Shown in pieces: positions 49,277-58,198 of a DNA stretch of 64,000 bases. How positions within the stretch are numbered: position 1 is the first letter of the stretch; each line of letters begins with the position of its first letter. Origin of the DNA: Pedobacter kyungheensis (GTDB lineage Bacteria > Bacteroidota > Bacteroidia > Sphingobacteriales > Sphingobacteriaceae); the NCBI RefSeq assembly GCF_000812965.1, contig NZ_JSYN01000028.1:62001-126000 (forward strand), in the 5' to 3' direction. The notes below the pieces were generated by a model. That model did no database searches and was not told the DNA's origin. It was given only the letters and a program-made list of their open reading frames with translations. The translations under genes were made by a program, and so were the position numbers.

Positions 49277-50377
49277 ATGGCATTACAATGTGGTATTGTG
49301 GGTTTACCAAATGTTGGTAAATCGACTCTTTTTAACTGTTTATCAAACGCAAAAGCGCAGGCAGCAAACTTTCCCTTTTGTACTATTGAGCCCAATGTTG
49401 GCGTAATTACAGTACCTGACGACAGGTTGACTAAACTTGCTGAGCTGGTTAAACCAAACAAAGTGCAGCCCAATACCATCGAAATTGTAGATATTGCCGG
49501 TTTAGTAAAAGGAGCATCGAAAGGTGAAGGCTTAGGAAACCAGTTTTTAGGAAACATCCGTGCGACCAATGCAATTATACACGTTTTACGTTGTTTTGAT
49601 GATGGTAACGTAATCCACGTAGATGGTTCTGTTGACCCGATCCGCGACAGGGAAATTATTGATACCGAATTGCAGCTTAAAGATTTGGATACTGTAGATA
49701 AACGTATCCAAAAAGTTGAAAAAATGGCTAAAACAGGTGGCGATAAAGATGCAAAACGCACTTACGAAATTTTAACTGTAGTAAAATCTCACCTGGAAAG
49801 CGGAAAATCAGTTCGTACGGCGCCATTAGCTTCAGAAGATTTCGATTTCATACTGGATTTAGGTTTACTTACGCAAAAACCTGTAATGTATGTATGTAAT
49901 GTAGATGAAGCATCGGTAGTTACCGGCAACAAATATGTTGATCTGGTTAAAGCAAATGTGGCTGATGAAAACGCTGAGGTTTTGGTTATTTCTGCTAAAA
50001 TTGAGTCGGAAATTGCTGAACTGGAAAGCTATGAGGAACGTCAGGAGTTTTTAGCTGATTTAGGTTTAACTGAATCGGGTGTAAACAAACTGATTCGCGC
50101 AGCTTACAAATTATTAAACCTTTATACTTACTTTACTGCTGGTGTGCAAGAAGTACGTGCCTGGACGATTACCAAAGGATTTACAGCACCACAAGCCGCT
50201 GGTGTGATCCACACTGATTTTGAAAAAGGTTTTATCCGCGCAGAGGTAATTAAATACAACGATTTCGTAACCCTTGGTTCAGAAAATGCATGTAAAGATG
50301 CCGGTAAGCTGGGTGTAGAAGGTAAAACTTATGTGGTTGAAGATGGAGACATTATGCACTTCAGGTTTAATGTTTAA
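49277..50377 (+). CDS. ychF: Redox-regulated ATPase YchF (Obg family)
   Basis: A 366-residue P-loop protein that prefers ATP over GTP and binds ribosomes. G1 is GIVGLPNVGKSTLFN, G3 DIAGLVKGASKGEGLG, and the C-terminal TGS domain ends KTYVVEDGDIMHFRFNV. The length matches the family (363 in E. coli). It is followed by a terminator. Transcription probably starts at 49170-49177. Confidence 0.97.
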   Translation: MALQCGIVGLPNVGKSTLFNCLSNAKAQAANFPFCTIEPNVGVITVPDDRLTKLAELVKPNKVQPNTIEIVDIAGLVKGASKGEGLGNQFLGNIRATNAIIHVLRCFDDGNVIHVDGSVDPIRDREIIDTELQLKDLDTVDKRIQKVEKMAKTGGDKDAKRTYEILTVVKSHLESGKSVRTAPLASEDFDFILDLGLLTQKPVMYVCNVDEASVVTGNKYVDLVKANVADENAEVLVISAKIESEIAELESYEERQEFLADLGLTESGVNKLIRAAYKLLNLYTYFTAGVQEVRAWTITKGFTAPQAAGVIHTDFEKGFIRAEVIKYNDFVTLGSENACKDAGKLGVEGKTYVVEDGDIMHFRFNV

Positions 50378-50422
50378 ACCAAAGTACAAAGAAGATTTTC
50401 CAAAATCATAATAGAAATAAAG

Positions 50423-50447
50423 CCGCCTGAAGAAGGCGGTTTTTTTA
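50423..50447 (+). terminator. ychF terminator
   Basis: CCGCCT pairs with AGGCGG around five bases, followed by seven or more T residues. Confidence 0.9.
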
Positions 50448-50491
50448 TTCTTTAATATTTATTCACAAGAAAAAACTTATAAACAAACTAA

Positions 50492-51037
50492 ATGACGCTC
50501 AATTTCATCATAACCGAAGAAGATTACTTACAATCAAGACTTTTCATTTCTTCAAAAAACAAAACAGTAAAAAGAGCCAGAAAAAGGAATTGGATCATCC
50601 TTAGTGGAGCTTTTTTTATCGCTAGTTTAATTTCTTTTCTTCCAGATGACAGGTTTTTAGGCTATTATTTTTTCATAATTGCGATACTTACTTTACTATT
50701 TTATCCTAAATACCAAAAAAGAGTATACAAGCGGCACTATAAAAAATTTGTTAATGAGAACTTAAGCCACCATTTCAATGAATCTGCAACAATTACTTTC
50801 AATACAGATTCGGTTGAAATGACTGACAAAACAGGTTATACTCAGATGAAACTTACAGAAATAGACCAGGTTACTGAAATTGAAAAATATTTTTACCTCA
50901 GAACCAAATCCAATCAATATTTAATTATCCCCAAAGACCGATTAAGTGAATTGGATAACGTCAGATCTTTTTTCGTAAGCCTGGCTAAACAATTAAATAT
51001 CGAGTTTATAACAGAATTAAACTGGAAATGGAATTAA
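50492..51037 (+). CDS. YcxB-like membrane protein
   Basis: A 181-residue protein with two membrane helices (about residues 33-50 and 55-72) and a soluble C-terminal domain (SVEMTDKTGYTQMKLTEIDQVTEIEKYFYLRTKSNQYLIIPKDRL), which matches the YcxB-like pattern. The function is unknown. The gene is AT-rich, free-standing and lies between a terminator and intergenic repeats. Confidence 0.75.
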   Translation: MTLNFIITEEDYLQSRLFISSKNKTVKRARKRNWIILSGAFFIASLISFLPDDRFLGYYFFIIAILTLLFYPKYQKRVYKRHYKKFVNENLSHHFNESATITFNTDSVEMTDKTGYTQMKLTEIDQVTEIEKYFYLRTKSNQYLIIPKDRLSELDNVRSFFVSLAKQLNIEFITELNWKWN

Positions 51038-51045
51038 TGGGTTAC

Positions 51046-51213
51046 ACCAACATTTGTCATGCTGAGCGGAGTCGAAGCGCTATATAAAGCAATGTGATTT
51101 TGTTCTGATTATCATGACATAATCCAATAGGAAGGTCGTCATTCCTGCGAATGTAGAGATCTTAAATACTTGTGTATTTAGATTCCCAGTCAAGCTGGGA
51201 ATGACGATTCCAA
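51046..51213. repeat. Two dispersed Bacteroidota repeats
   Basis: GTCATGCTGAGCGGAGTCGA (51056-51077) belongs to the same family as the piece at 20270. GTCGTCATTCCTGCGAATG with CCCAGTCAAGCTGGGAATGA (51137-51213) is the second family; CATTCC and GGAATG are inverted at its ends. Confidence 0.6.
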
Positions 51214-51241
51214 TTATAAAAAGCATAACAAATTCATGTTA

Positions 51242-51856
51242 TTAAACCTCCAGCCCATAGGCTGCCAGCTGTGCTTTGGTGTCTTCGTAATCGGTATGGT
51301 GTATGCCTTTCAAGCCCAATTGTTCTGCAACCTGCACAAAGAGCATCCTGTCGTCGATATACAAACTGGTATCTACATCGCTTTGCGAAATATCGATGGC
51401 TACTTTAAAAATATCGGCATCGGGCTTACGGAAATGCACAAAGCTGGATGAAACGAAGAAATCGACAAATTCATTTAGCTTAAAGGTATTGATGCGGTAT
51501 TGATTCAGCTCGCGACCTTCGTTACTGATTACCGCAACTTTAAGGTTGTATTTCTTCTTCAAATCGCAAATCAGCTGGATCATTTCGGGATAAGCCAATG
51601 ATTTCTTGAACATAAATTCTTTAAAATCATCGTAACTGAAACTCCGTTCTTCAAAGAAAACGATACGCTCCAGGTATTCGTCCAAAGTAAGTTTCCCTAC
51701 TTCATAGGTATCAAAAGTAAGGTGATGACGTTCTTCGAGATCAACTGAATCCAGGTTAAACAGCACCGAAGCTTCGCCCCTTGCCCGCCTGTCCCAGCCA
51801 TTGGTTAATAAAACGCCACCGATATCGGTAAAAAGTGTGGTTATTTTCTTCTCCAT
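51242..51856 (-). CDS. HAD family hydrolase
   Basis: A 204-residue HAD-IA-type hydrolase. TLFTDIGGVLLTNGWD carries the nucleophile Asp in a DxGG motif, KVAVISNEGRELNQYRI the motif II Ser/Asn, and KPDADIFKVAID plus YIDDRMLFVQVAEQLG motifs III and IV. It resembles YihX-like phosphatases acting on sugar phosphates; the substrate is not known. It lies five bases after the mgtE stop and is co-transcribed with it. Confidence 0.88.
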   Translation of the reverse strand: MEKKITTLFTDIGGVLLTNGWDRRARGEASVLFNLDSVDLEERHHLTFDTYEVGKLTLDEYLERIVFFEERSFSYDDFKEFMFKKSLAYPEMIQLICDLKKKYNLKVAVISNEGRELNQYRINTFKLNEFVDFFVSSSFVHFRKPDADIFKVAIDISQSDVDTSLYIDDRMLFVQVAEQLGLKGIHHTDYEDTKAQLAAYGLEV

Positions 51857-51861
51857 ATATG

Positions 51862-53238
51862 TTATAGTAAAACGCCTTTTAAAATCAATACGGCAACACT
51901 AAAATAGATTACAATTCCGGTTACATCAACCATGGTGGCCACAAAAGGGGCCGATGAAGTGGCGGGATCGAGTTTCAGTTTTTTAAGGATAATAGGCATC
52001 ATCGAGCCAATTAAACTTCCCCACAGCACAATGCCCACCAAGGTAAAAAATATGGTTGTGGCAATTAAAAGCCAATGTGGGCCATAATTATATAAATGCA
52101 GTTCCTGCCAGGTAATAATGCGGATAAAACCGATGGTGCCTAAAATTATACCAAGCAATGCACCAGAAATCAGCTCTCGCCGCATTACGCGCCACCACTC
52201 GGCAATAGTTACTTCGCCCAGTGCCATGGCTTGTATAATCAGTGTAGATGCCTGAGAGCCGCTGTTACCACCACTACTCATGATTAAGGGAATAAAAAGC
52301 GATAATACAACTGCTTTTTCGAGTTCGATTTCGAAATGCTGCATCGCTGTTGCGGTTAACATTTCGCCTAAAAAGAGTACGATTAACCAGCCTGCACGCT
52401 TTTTTACCAGCTTTAAAATCGGCATATCCAGGTATGGTTCGTCCAAAGCCTCGGTACCCCCTATTTTGTGCATATCTTCGGTATACTCTTCGTTGGCAAT
52501 CCACAAAATATCATCAACGGTTACAATACCCAAAAGAATGTTGTTTTCATCCACAACCGGTAGAGCTACACGGTTATTCATCCTGAAGATGTTAATGGCA
52601 TCTTCCTGCGGATCATTAGCCTTTAATGCGATAAAGCGTCTGTCGGTTAATTCGCCAATAATGGCTTCAGGATCGGCCAGTAAAACTTCCCTGATCCTGA
52701 TATCGTCCAACAATACACCTTCTTTATCGATTACGTATACCACATCAATGGTTTCGGAGTTTTTACCGTAACGCCTGATGTGCGCCAGAACCCGTGCAAT
52801 TGACCATTCGGGCTTAACGGCAATGTAATCGGGGGTCATTAACCGGCCAATACTGTATTCGTTATAACCTAAAAGGGTAAGCGACTCGTTACGTTCCTGC
52901 GGCGGCAAAAGTGTAATCATTTTCTTTACCACATCGCCTTTTAGCTCACTAAAAAGTGCAGTACGGTCATCAGGTGGCAGATCTTTAATGATCTGGTTAA
53001 GCTTATTGCCTGAAAGTTTTTTGATGATACGCTCCTGGGTTGGAAAATCGAGAATCCGGAAAACGTTTACCGCCCTGTTTATAGAGAGGGTTTCGATAAA
53101 TTTGGCAGCATACTGTGGCAGCTCATCAATAAGTTGTTCAACATCCGAAATGTTCAGTTGGTCGAGATATTGCTTTAAAGCTTTATCGTTTTCCTTTTCA
53201 AGCAGTTCCTGAATCTCTTCTACAACCATTTCTTCCAT
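51862..53238 (-). CDS. mgtE: Magnesium transporter MgtE
   Basis: A 458-residue Mg2+ channel. The N-terminal superhelical domain (about 15-125, including FPTQERIIKKLSGNKLNQIIKDLPPDDRTALF) and two CBS domains (130-250) form the cytosolic magnesium sensor. Five membrane helices (280-455) form the pore, with the signature SSGGNSGSQASTLIIQAMALG. I use the ATG at 53238 (MEEMVVEEIQELL); the upstream codon is TTG. The HAD gene follows directly. Confidence 0.95.
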   Translation of the reverse strand: MEEMVVEEIQELLEKENDKALKQYLDQLNISDVEQLIDELPQYAAKFIETLSINRAVNVFRILDFPTQERIIKKLSGNKLNQIIKDLPPDDRTALFSELKGDVVKKMITLLPPQERNESLTLLGYNEYSIGRLMTPDYIAVKPEWSIARVLAHIRRYGKNSETIDVVYVIDKEGVLLDDIRIREVLLADPEAIIGELTDRRFIALKANDPQEDAINIFRMNNRVALPVVDENNILLGIVTVDDILWIANEEYTEDMHKIGGTEALDEPYLDMPILKLVKKRAGWLIVLFLGEMLTATAMQHFEIELEKAVVLSLFIPLIMSSGGNSGSQASTLIIQAMALGEVTIAEWWRVMRRELISGALLGIILGTIGFIRIITWQELHLYNYGPHWLLIATTIFFTLVGIVLWGSLIGSMMPIILKKLKLDPATSSAPFVATMVDVTGIVIYFSVAVLILKGVLL

Positions 53239-53488
53239 AAACAACTATTTTTTTGTTACATGCCTAAACCTCTATTAACGGTTCGCAAAGGTGCATTTTT
53301 ATTTCTAAAAAAGCCAGTGCCGGGGCTTTAAAAATCGTTAAGCAAGCACTAAATAAAAAAATACGGGGCCAGAAACCGCGGCTATAGAAAACAGAGACAA
53401 TGATTTAATTATTTTTTAACACAAAATAAAACCTGAGGTTCAAAAAGCCAGCTGCTTTTATATTTAATGACTAAAAATAGCCGATTTA

Positions 53489-53522
53489 TTTTGATTAAAT
53501 GATTTTGATTTTTCTATATTTG
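53489..53522 (+). promoter_or_regulatory. Promoter of the tRNA-Arg gene
   Basis: TTTTG at 53489-53493 and a perfect -7 element TATATTTG at 53515-53522, 21 bases apart. The tRNA 5' end is at 53530, so the primary transcript would have almost no leader. Confidence 0.7.
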
Positions 53523-53529
53523 CAGCCTT

Positions 53530-53601
53530 GCTCCCGTAGTTCAATGGATAGAATTATGGTTTCCGGTACCATCGATATGAGTTCGAATCTCGTCGGGAGC
53601 A
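53530..53601 (+). tRNA. tRNA-Arg (anticodon CCG)
   Basis: A complete cloverleaf can be folded by hand. The acceptor GCTCCCG pairs with CGGGAGC, D-stem GTTC with GAAT, anticodon stem ATGGT with ACCAT around TTCCGGT, and T-stem ATGAG with CTCGT around TTCGAAT. The anticodon CCG reads CGG (Arg). The discriminator base is A, and CCA is not encoded. A rho-independent terminator follows at once. Confidence 0.97.
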
Positions 53602-53602
53602 C

Positions 53603-53648
53603 AAACGAGACAAATCAGTTTTCAAGCTGCTTGTCTCGTTTTTTTTAT
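53603..53648 (+). terminator. Terminator after tRNA-Arg
   Basis: AAACGAGACAA pairs with TTGTCTCGTTT across a loop ending CAAGCTGC, followed by a long T run. An almost identical hairpin lies at 54452-54500. Confidence 0.9.
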
Positions 53649-54065
53649 CTCCTAGACCGCTATTTATCAAACATATTAGCTCCGCTCCTTTATTCAATAA
53701 GTTATTATCTAAAGCTTGCGCGATTTAATCAGGTTAGCTATACATGCTATCACACTATGGTAACTTTAAAAGAATGGATTGAAAATTATTGTGGTAGAAT
53801 TTTAAGCTTATATTCTTACCGAAAGCCCCAAACTAACCTATTTATTGATTATCCTTGTTGAGCATTTATATTTTTATGCATTTTCAGCGCTGAAATTGCG
53901 GGAATCAGATAAGGGCTTAAAAACAAGCAATGTAAGCACAGAATTACAAAACCACGTCAATATCAAAGTACACTATTTTTTTGTGATGTCTAAAAAAAAT
54001 GATATTTTGAGTTATTAAACGCTCTACTGTAATGTCACAGACTAAGCGGCTTACTTCTATAGCAT
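53649..54065. other. Gene-free segment between tRNA-Arg and the receiver gene
   Basis: No convincing frame: the only longer one overlaps the tRNA and is discarded. The sequence is AT-rich and lacks recognisable repeats or RNA genes. It is bounded by two near-identical terminators (53603 and 54452) that also include the receiver gene. Confidence 0.5.
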
Positions 54066-54425
54066 ATGAATAAGAAAATCCTGGTAGTTGATGATGACCT
54101 GTTTTTGCTTGGATCTCTGGAACTATTGCTTTCAGATGAGGGCTACATTGTCAGTTTAGTCGATAAATCATCACTGATTAAAGACTCGCTCGTTGCCTTT
54201 AATCCTGATTTAATTATTATGGATATTTGCCTGGATGATGCCGATGGAAGGGAAATTTGCGATAAAATTAAAAATTCGTGGCTTACTGCTCAAATCCCAA
54301 TAATTTTAATGACTGCCCTTTCGCATAAAAAAATCAGTGAATTAGATTGTCTGGCCGATGCAATTATCGGAAAACCTTGTAATTATGATACGCTGCTTAA
54401 GACAATTTCTGATTTGATAGAATAG
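54066..54425 (+). CDS. Single-domain response regulator
   Basis: A 119-residue CheY-like receiver without an output domain. All key residues are present: Asp9/Asp10 (VVDDDLF), phospho-acceptor Asp53 (IIMDICLDD), Thr83 (LMTALS) and Lys103 (IIGKP). No histidine kinase or output partner is adjacent. It lies between a tRNA terminator and a near-copy of that terminator, which suggests it arrived beside the tRNA gene. Confidence 0.92.
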   Translation: MNKKILVVDDDLFLLGSLELLLSDEGYIVSLVDKSSLIKDSLVAFNPDLIIMDICLDDADGREICDKIKNSWLTAQIPIILMTALSHKKISELDCLADAIIGKPCNYDTLLKTISDLIE

Positions 54426-54451
54426 AAACTGGTCATCAGAAAAATGCTTAC

Positions 54452-54500
54452 AAAAACGAGACAAACCGGTTTTTAAGCTGTTTGTCTCGTTTTTGTTTTT
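54452..54500 (+). terminator. Terminator after the receiver gene, copy of the tRNA terminator
   Basis: AAAAACGAGACAAA pairs with TTTGTCTCGTTTTT. Over about 40 bases it differs from the hairpin at 53603 at only about four positions, including the loop (AAGCTG conserved). Confidence 0.9.
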
Positions 54501-54569
54501 AAGGATTTCTTTAAATATACCTTTTAATTAAGGCTATTTTCGTCAGCAAACGATTTTTCGGCTTTACTA

Positions 54570-56087
54570 CTATTTCTTAAATTCTACTTTAAAGCCAGTT
54601 ACCTGCCAGGCCGGATAATTTTCAGGCTTTTTTATCAGCAGCGAATCATCGCGCTGCTCCCAGTTTAATTTTTGTTTACTGCCCAGTAAAGTAACTGAAC
54701 TAATGGGCTTAGTCAGATATTTCGAGTTCCGACCCAACAGTTTCATCTCAATATCCCCCTGCGGAACGTTTAAACAAAATGCAAAAAGATCGTTTCCTTT
54801 AGTGGTGTAACGGATATCTGCAGCCAGATATTCGCGCGTATCTGTTAAGCCGCCAAAACGACCTTTTGTTTGGTTAGATTTAAGGGTTGATGGCCCTTCG
54901 CCATACACTTTCCAGGGGCGTGTGGCGTAAATCCCTTCTCCATTCAGTTTAATCCATTCGCCTATTTCGGTAACAATTTTAACCACATCGGGCTCCAGGT
55001 CGCCCTCAGGAGTTTGCACAACATTAATTAACAAATTGCCGTTTTTGCTCACAATATCTACTAAAAGCTGCGCAATTTCATTTGCACTTTTGTATTTCTG
55101 TCCGGTTCTGTAATACCAGTCGCCTATTGAGGTATCGGTTTGCCATGGGAAAGGGCTGATCGAATCGAGCACCCCACGCTCAACATCCTGTGCCCATTTA
55201 CCTTCAGATGGTTCTTTAGGGGTATAAACGGCTTCGAGCTTACCTTTATTTTTTGTAATATCCTGATTATAGTAATGTGCTACCATGGTGCGGCCAATGT
55301 CCTCAAACGGAAGCTTGCTATCTGAGTAAAGTAAATCAGGATGATAGTTATCAACGAGTTCGGTTACGTATTCCAGCCATTTTTTTTGCCAGCCGGGATT
55401 ATTGGTAATCCATTCATTAATGTTGCTCGAATCGGCTGGCAAATGATAAAGATCTGCATATTGCGGATCACGTCCGTCATAAGGAATGCCGGCAAACCGA
55501 CCGGTTTTATCTGCCCCATGACTGGGTTGAAACCAGTTAAAACTGGCTGCGAGATGCTCTGAAACGCCAAAACGCAGTCCTTCTTTTTTAGCTGCCTTTT
55601 GCCACAACCCCACTACATCTTTCTGCGGCCCCATTTTTACCGAATTCCACCTGTGGATTTTAGAATTCCATAAAAAGAACATATCATGATGTGAGCCCAT
55701 ACTTACAAAATATTTTGCTCCTGCCTTCCTATAAAGGGCCATTAATTGCTCCGGATTCCACTTTTCTGCTTTCCACAATGGAATTATATCCTTATAGCCA
55801 AATTTAGAAGGAGTACCATAATGCGCTACATGGTATTTGTTCTGACCGCTGCCCTGCATATACATGTTTTTGGCATACCAATCGCCTTGCCTTGGAACGG
55901 CCTGCGGCCCCCAATGAGACCAGATTCCGAATTTTGCGTCACGAAACCAATCCGGATATTGATATTGCTTTAAGGATTCGTCTGTCGGCTTAAATTTCTG
56001 AGGTTCAATGCGGGTGTTGTTTTGCTGCGCCTGAACATTTATCGACATGAAAAATGCCGTAATCATTACAACTAATGTTTTTTTCAT
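54570..56087 (-). CDS. Secreted alpha-L-fucosidase, GH29
   Basis: A 505-residue enzyme with a signal peptide (about 1-20, ending NVQAQ). It removes alpha-linked L-fucose from glycans. The GH29 barrel shows WFRDAKFGIWSHWGPQAVP, GAKYFVSMGSHHDMF and WNSVKMGPQKDVVGLW. HPDLLYSDSKLPFEDIG holds the likely nucleophile Asp. A C-terminal beta domain follows after about residue 385. A divergent AraC regulator gene starts 206 bases upstream and is the obvious candidate controller. Confidence 0.92.
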   Translation of the reverse strand: MKKTLVVMITAFFMSINVQAQQNNTRIEPQKFKPTDESLKQYQYPDWFRDAKFGIWSHWGPQAVPRQGDWYAKNMYMQGSGQNKYHVAHYGTPSKFGYKDIIPLWKAEKWNPEQLMALYRKAGAKYFVSMGSHHDMFFLWNSKIHRWNSVKMGPQKDVVGLWQKAAKKEGLRFGVSEHLAASFNWFQPSHGADKTGRFAGIPYDGRDPQYADLYHLPADSSNINEWITNNPGWQKKWLEYVTELVDNYHPDLLYSDSKLPFEDIGRTMVAHYYNQDITKNKGKLEAVYTPKEPSEGKWAQDVERGVLDSISPFPWQTDTSIGDWYYRTGQKYKSANEIAQLLVDIVSKNGNLLINVVQTPEGDLEPDVVKIVTEIGEWIKLNGEGIYATRPWKVYGEGPSTLKSNQTKGRFGGLTDTREYLAADIRYTTKGNDLFAFCLNVPQGDIEMKLLGRNSKYLTKPISSVTLLGSKQKLNWEQRDDSLLIKKPENYPAWQVTGFKVEFKK

Positions 56088-56292
56088 TTATGGTTTCTTT
56101 AAATTTTGAATGTTAAATTTTACTGCACAAAGGCTGCAGGGCACAGAAATATGAGCAGCAAGCTGCCAGACAATTGTTGTTCAGGATGTTTCATATATTT
56201 GGCTATTACATTCAAAAATAAGTATCTTATCCGATCTAAATTTAATTAAAACAGACTATTTATTGTAAAAATCCGACATTTTATTGAAAAAA

Positions 56293-57183
56293 ATGGCCAA
56301 AAGAATTCTTCAAAATACTTTTTCTTTACTCAATGTAGATTATGTAAAACTTTCTGCCAAATGGGATTATCGGAGTGTAATTAGCCCCTATTACCGCATT
56401 TATTACATTGATGAAGGATCAGGAGCAATATCTGATCAACAACAAAGTTTGCAGCTCGAAGCAGGCTATCTCTATATTATTCCAAGCTTTACTTTGTGCA
56501 ACCTCCACTGCAACGGTTTTTTAAGTCAGTATTTTGTTCAGTTTTTTGAAGAATCTGCAGATGGGATTTCGCTCTTTGCCCAAAGGAGGGCTATATCCAG
56601 AATCAAGGCCAGTCCAATGGATATTGATCTTTTTAAACGTTTACTCGAAATTAACCCCGGCCGGGGCATTAACCGGTCTGACGACCCCAAAATATATGAA
56701 AAGAACATTTTTTATAAGGAATACCAGGAACTAAATAACCGGCAGAGTTTGGCAGCTTACCTGGAAACACAAGGAATATTGCTACAACTGATGGGCCGTT
56801 TCTTGCAACCAAAATTTTTCTTAAAACAGGAATCGCACCCAAAAATCCCAGTTAAAATAGCCGAAACGGTTAGTTATATTTTAATTAACCTGAATCAGGA
56901 ATTATCGGTAACAGCACTAGCATCGCGGATAAATCAACATCCCGATTACTTTTCGCGCTTGTTTAAAACCTTTACCGGCGAGCGCCCGGTTAATTATATA
57001 CTTGGCAAGCGTATAGAACGTGCGCAATATCTGCTTGCCACCAGCCAGTTAAGCTATTCTGAAATTGCAAGCCAAACGGGTTTTGATAACCTTTCGTACT
57101 TTTCCAAATCGTTTAAAAAAATTACAGGCATGTCGCCCGGAACTTATAAAAAACAGGTTTATAAAGTGGGTTTTACCTTATAA
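56293..57183 (+). CDS. AraC family transcriptional regulator
   Basis: A 296-residue regulator with an N-terminal cupin-like sensor region (residues 20-150) and a C-terminal double helix-turn-helix of AraC type (about 195-292): ELSVTALASRINQHPDYFSRLFKTFTG and SQLSYSEIASQTGFDNLSYFSKSFKKITGMSPGTYKK. It is divergent from the GH29 fucosidase gene, so a role in inducing it with a fucose-containing glycan or related sugar is plausible but unproved. I use the ATG at 56293; the upstream TTG adds three residues. Confidence 0.9.
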   Translation: MAKRILQNTFSLLNVDYVKLSAKWDYRSVISPYYRIYYIDEGSGAISDQQQSLQLEAGYLYIIPSFTLCNLHCNGFLSQYFVQFFEESADGISLFAQRRAISRIKASPMDIDLFKRLLEINPGRGINRSDDPKIYEKNIFYKEYQELNNRQSLAAYLETQGILLQLMGRFLQPKFFLKQESHPKIPVKIAETVSYILINLNQELSVTALASRINQHPDYFSRLFKTFTGERPVNYILGKRIERAQYLLATSQLSYSEIASQTGFDNLSYFSKSFKKITGMSPGTYKKQVYKVGFTL

Positions 57184-57261
57184 AAAATGATTAAAAGCTA
57201 TTTAAACCTTCAACAGAACCGGATTATTGAAGTGGAAAAGGCTTTTTTTTTGCTGAAATGG

Positions 57262-57351
57262 AAATAAAAAAGCCACGACATCCATCGTGGCTCTTATCAA
57301 CTAACCTAAACTTTATAAATACTAACCAAATATTTATGCTGCAAAGCTAAT
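57262..57351 (-). ncRNA. Candidate small RNA with terminator
   Basis: On the minus strand the hairpin AGCCACGA-TGGATG-TCGTGGCT (57271-57292) is followed by a run of six T. No minus-strand gene precedes it. A TAGCTTTG element (57344-57351) could start a transcript of about 75 bases rich in TTAGTATTTATAAAG and TTAGGTTAGTTGATA. The hairpin might equally end the AraC transcript, although the T-tract on that side is poor. Confidence 0.3.
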
Positions 57352-57482
57352 GCCCTTGCATTAAGGAGATATTAAGTGATTATTAACTGTAATAAAACGC
57401 ACAAAAACATAACATTACCACAGCAATGAGTTAAAACAGCCACCCTTACTTTGCAGCAACATTAAGCAATACAAAAATCAGT

Positions 57483-57725
57483 ATGGAAAAAACGGCAAAT
57501 ATCATCAGTACCGATCTGCAAAAATTCATCGATAAATTCGAACCGGCTAAATTCAAACTCATGACTAAAGGAATTGAGATCAGGGGCATTAACGATTTAC
57601 CCAAAAACATTAGTCAGGCCAGGGCACTGATCGAGAGCATGAAACTTAATTTAATGGTGGTACATCATGCCGGGATGCTGGCTTACAGAGCATTTGAAGT
57701 AAATGTAATTCCACCGGCCGCATAA
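57483..57725 (+). CDS. Small protein, unknown
   Basis: An 80-residue, mostly helical soluble protein (MEKTANIISTDLQKFIDKFE...). No family is recognised and it has no signal or membrane segment. TTACTTTG at about 57446-57453, one mismatch to the -7 consensus, suits a promoter, and a bidirectional terminator follows, so it is probably a real gene. It converges with the unknown gene at 57763. Confidence 0.6.
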   Translation: MEKTANIISTDLQKFIDKFEPAKFKLMTKGIEIRGINDLPKNISQARALIESMKLNLMVVHHAGMLAYRAFEVNVIPPAA

Positions 57726-57731
57726 AAAACA

Positions 57732-57756
57732 AAAGCCCTGCAAAATGCGGGGCTTT
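57732..57756. terminator. Bidirectional terminator
   Basis: AAAGCCCTGC pairs with GCGGGGCTTT (one G-T pair) between the two small convergent genes. Confidence 0.85.
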
Positions 57757-57762
57757 ACTTAT

Positions 57763-58050
57763 TTAATTCAGCTGTTCTCTGGGCAAGCCGTGAATAACCA
57801 CATTGCCCAAAACAATATCTGCCTTGAAGAAAACAAATTCCAGATCGGCATAGAGGTGTACTCCTGCAGTAAGCAATATCTGCCGGGCAAACTCAGCCAT
57901 GGCTGCCTGATCGTTAAATGACATGTCGCCGGGAATTAACAATGCAATTACATTAGGCTCGCTTACCTTTACTTCAATATCAAACTGAGTAACCAGGCCC
58001 ATTATTTTCTTCGCTACCGCAGCCAGTTCATTTGCTGTAATTTTAGCCAT
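57763..58050 (-). CDS. Small protein, unknown
   Basis: A 95-residue protein (MAKITANELAAVAKKIMGLV...) with alternating hydrophobic strands and helices (FDIEVKVSEPNVIALLIPGDMSFNDQAAMAEFARQILL) and no signal peptide. I do not recognise the family. The ATG is well placed, and it shares a terminator with the convergent gene at 57483. Confidence 0.6.
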   Translation of the reverse strand: MAKITANELAAVAKKIMGLVTQFDIEVKVSEPNVIALLIPGDMSFNDQAAMAEFARQILLTAGVHLYADLEFVFFKADIVLGNVVIHGLPREQLN

Positions 58051-58198
58051 ATTGTTCTATTCATTTAATTTACCTGCACCAATCAATATCATCTAATCCT
58101 TACGTGCAAATATAAAAAAACGGTAATTGCATGCAACTTTTGGCTAAATACAAAAGCTAAACCACGAGGTGTTAATGCTCCCCTGGCTTTAATTTATT

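Noticed and set aside
49255..49761. 168-residue minus-strand frame
   Set aside because: Antisense to ychF; no recognisable domain.
53499..53861. 120-residue frame on the plus strand
   Set aside because: It runs straight through the tRNA-Arg gene and its terminator.
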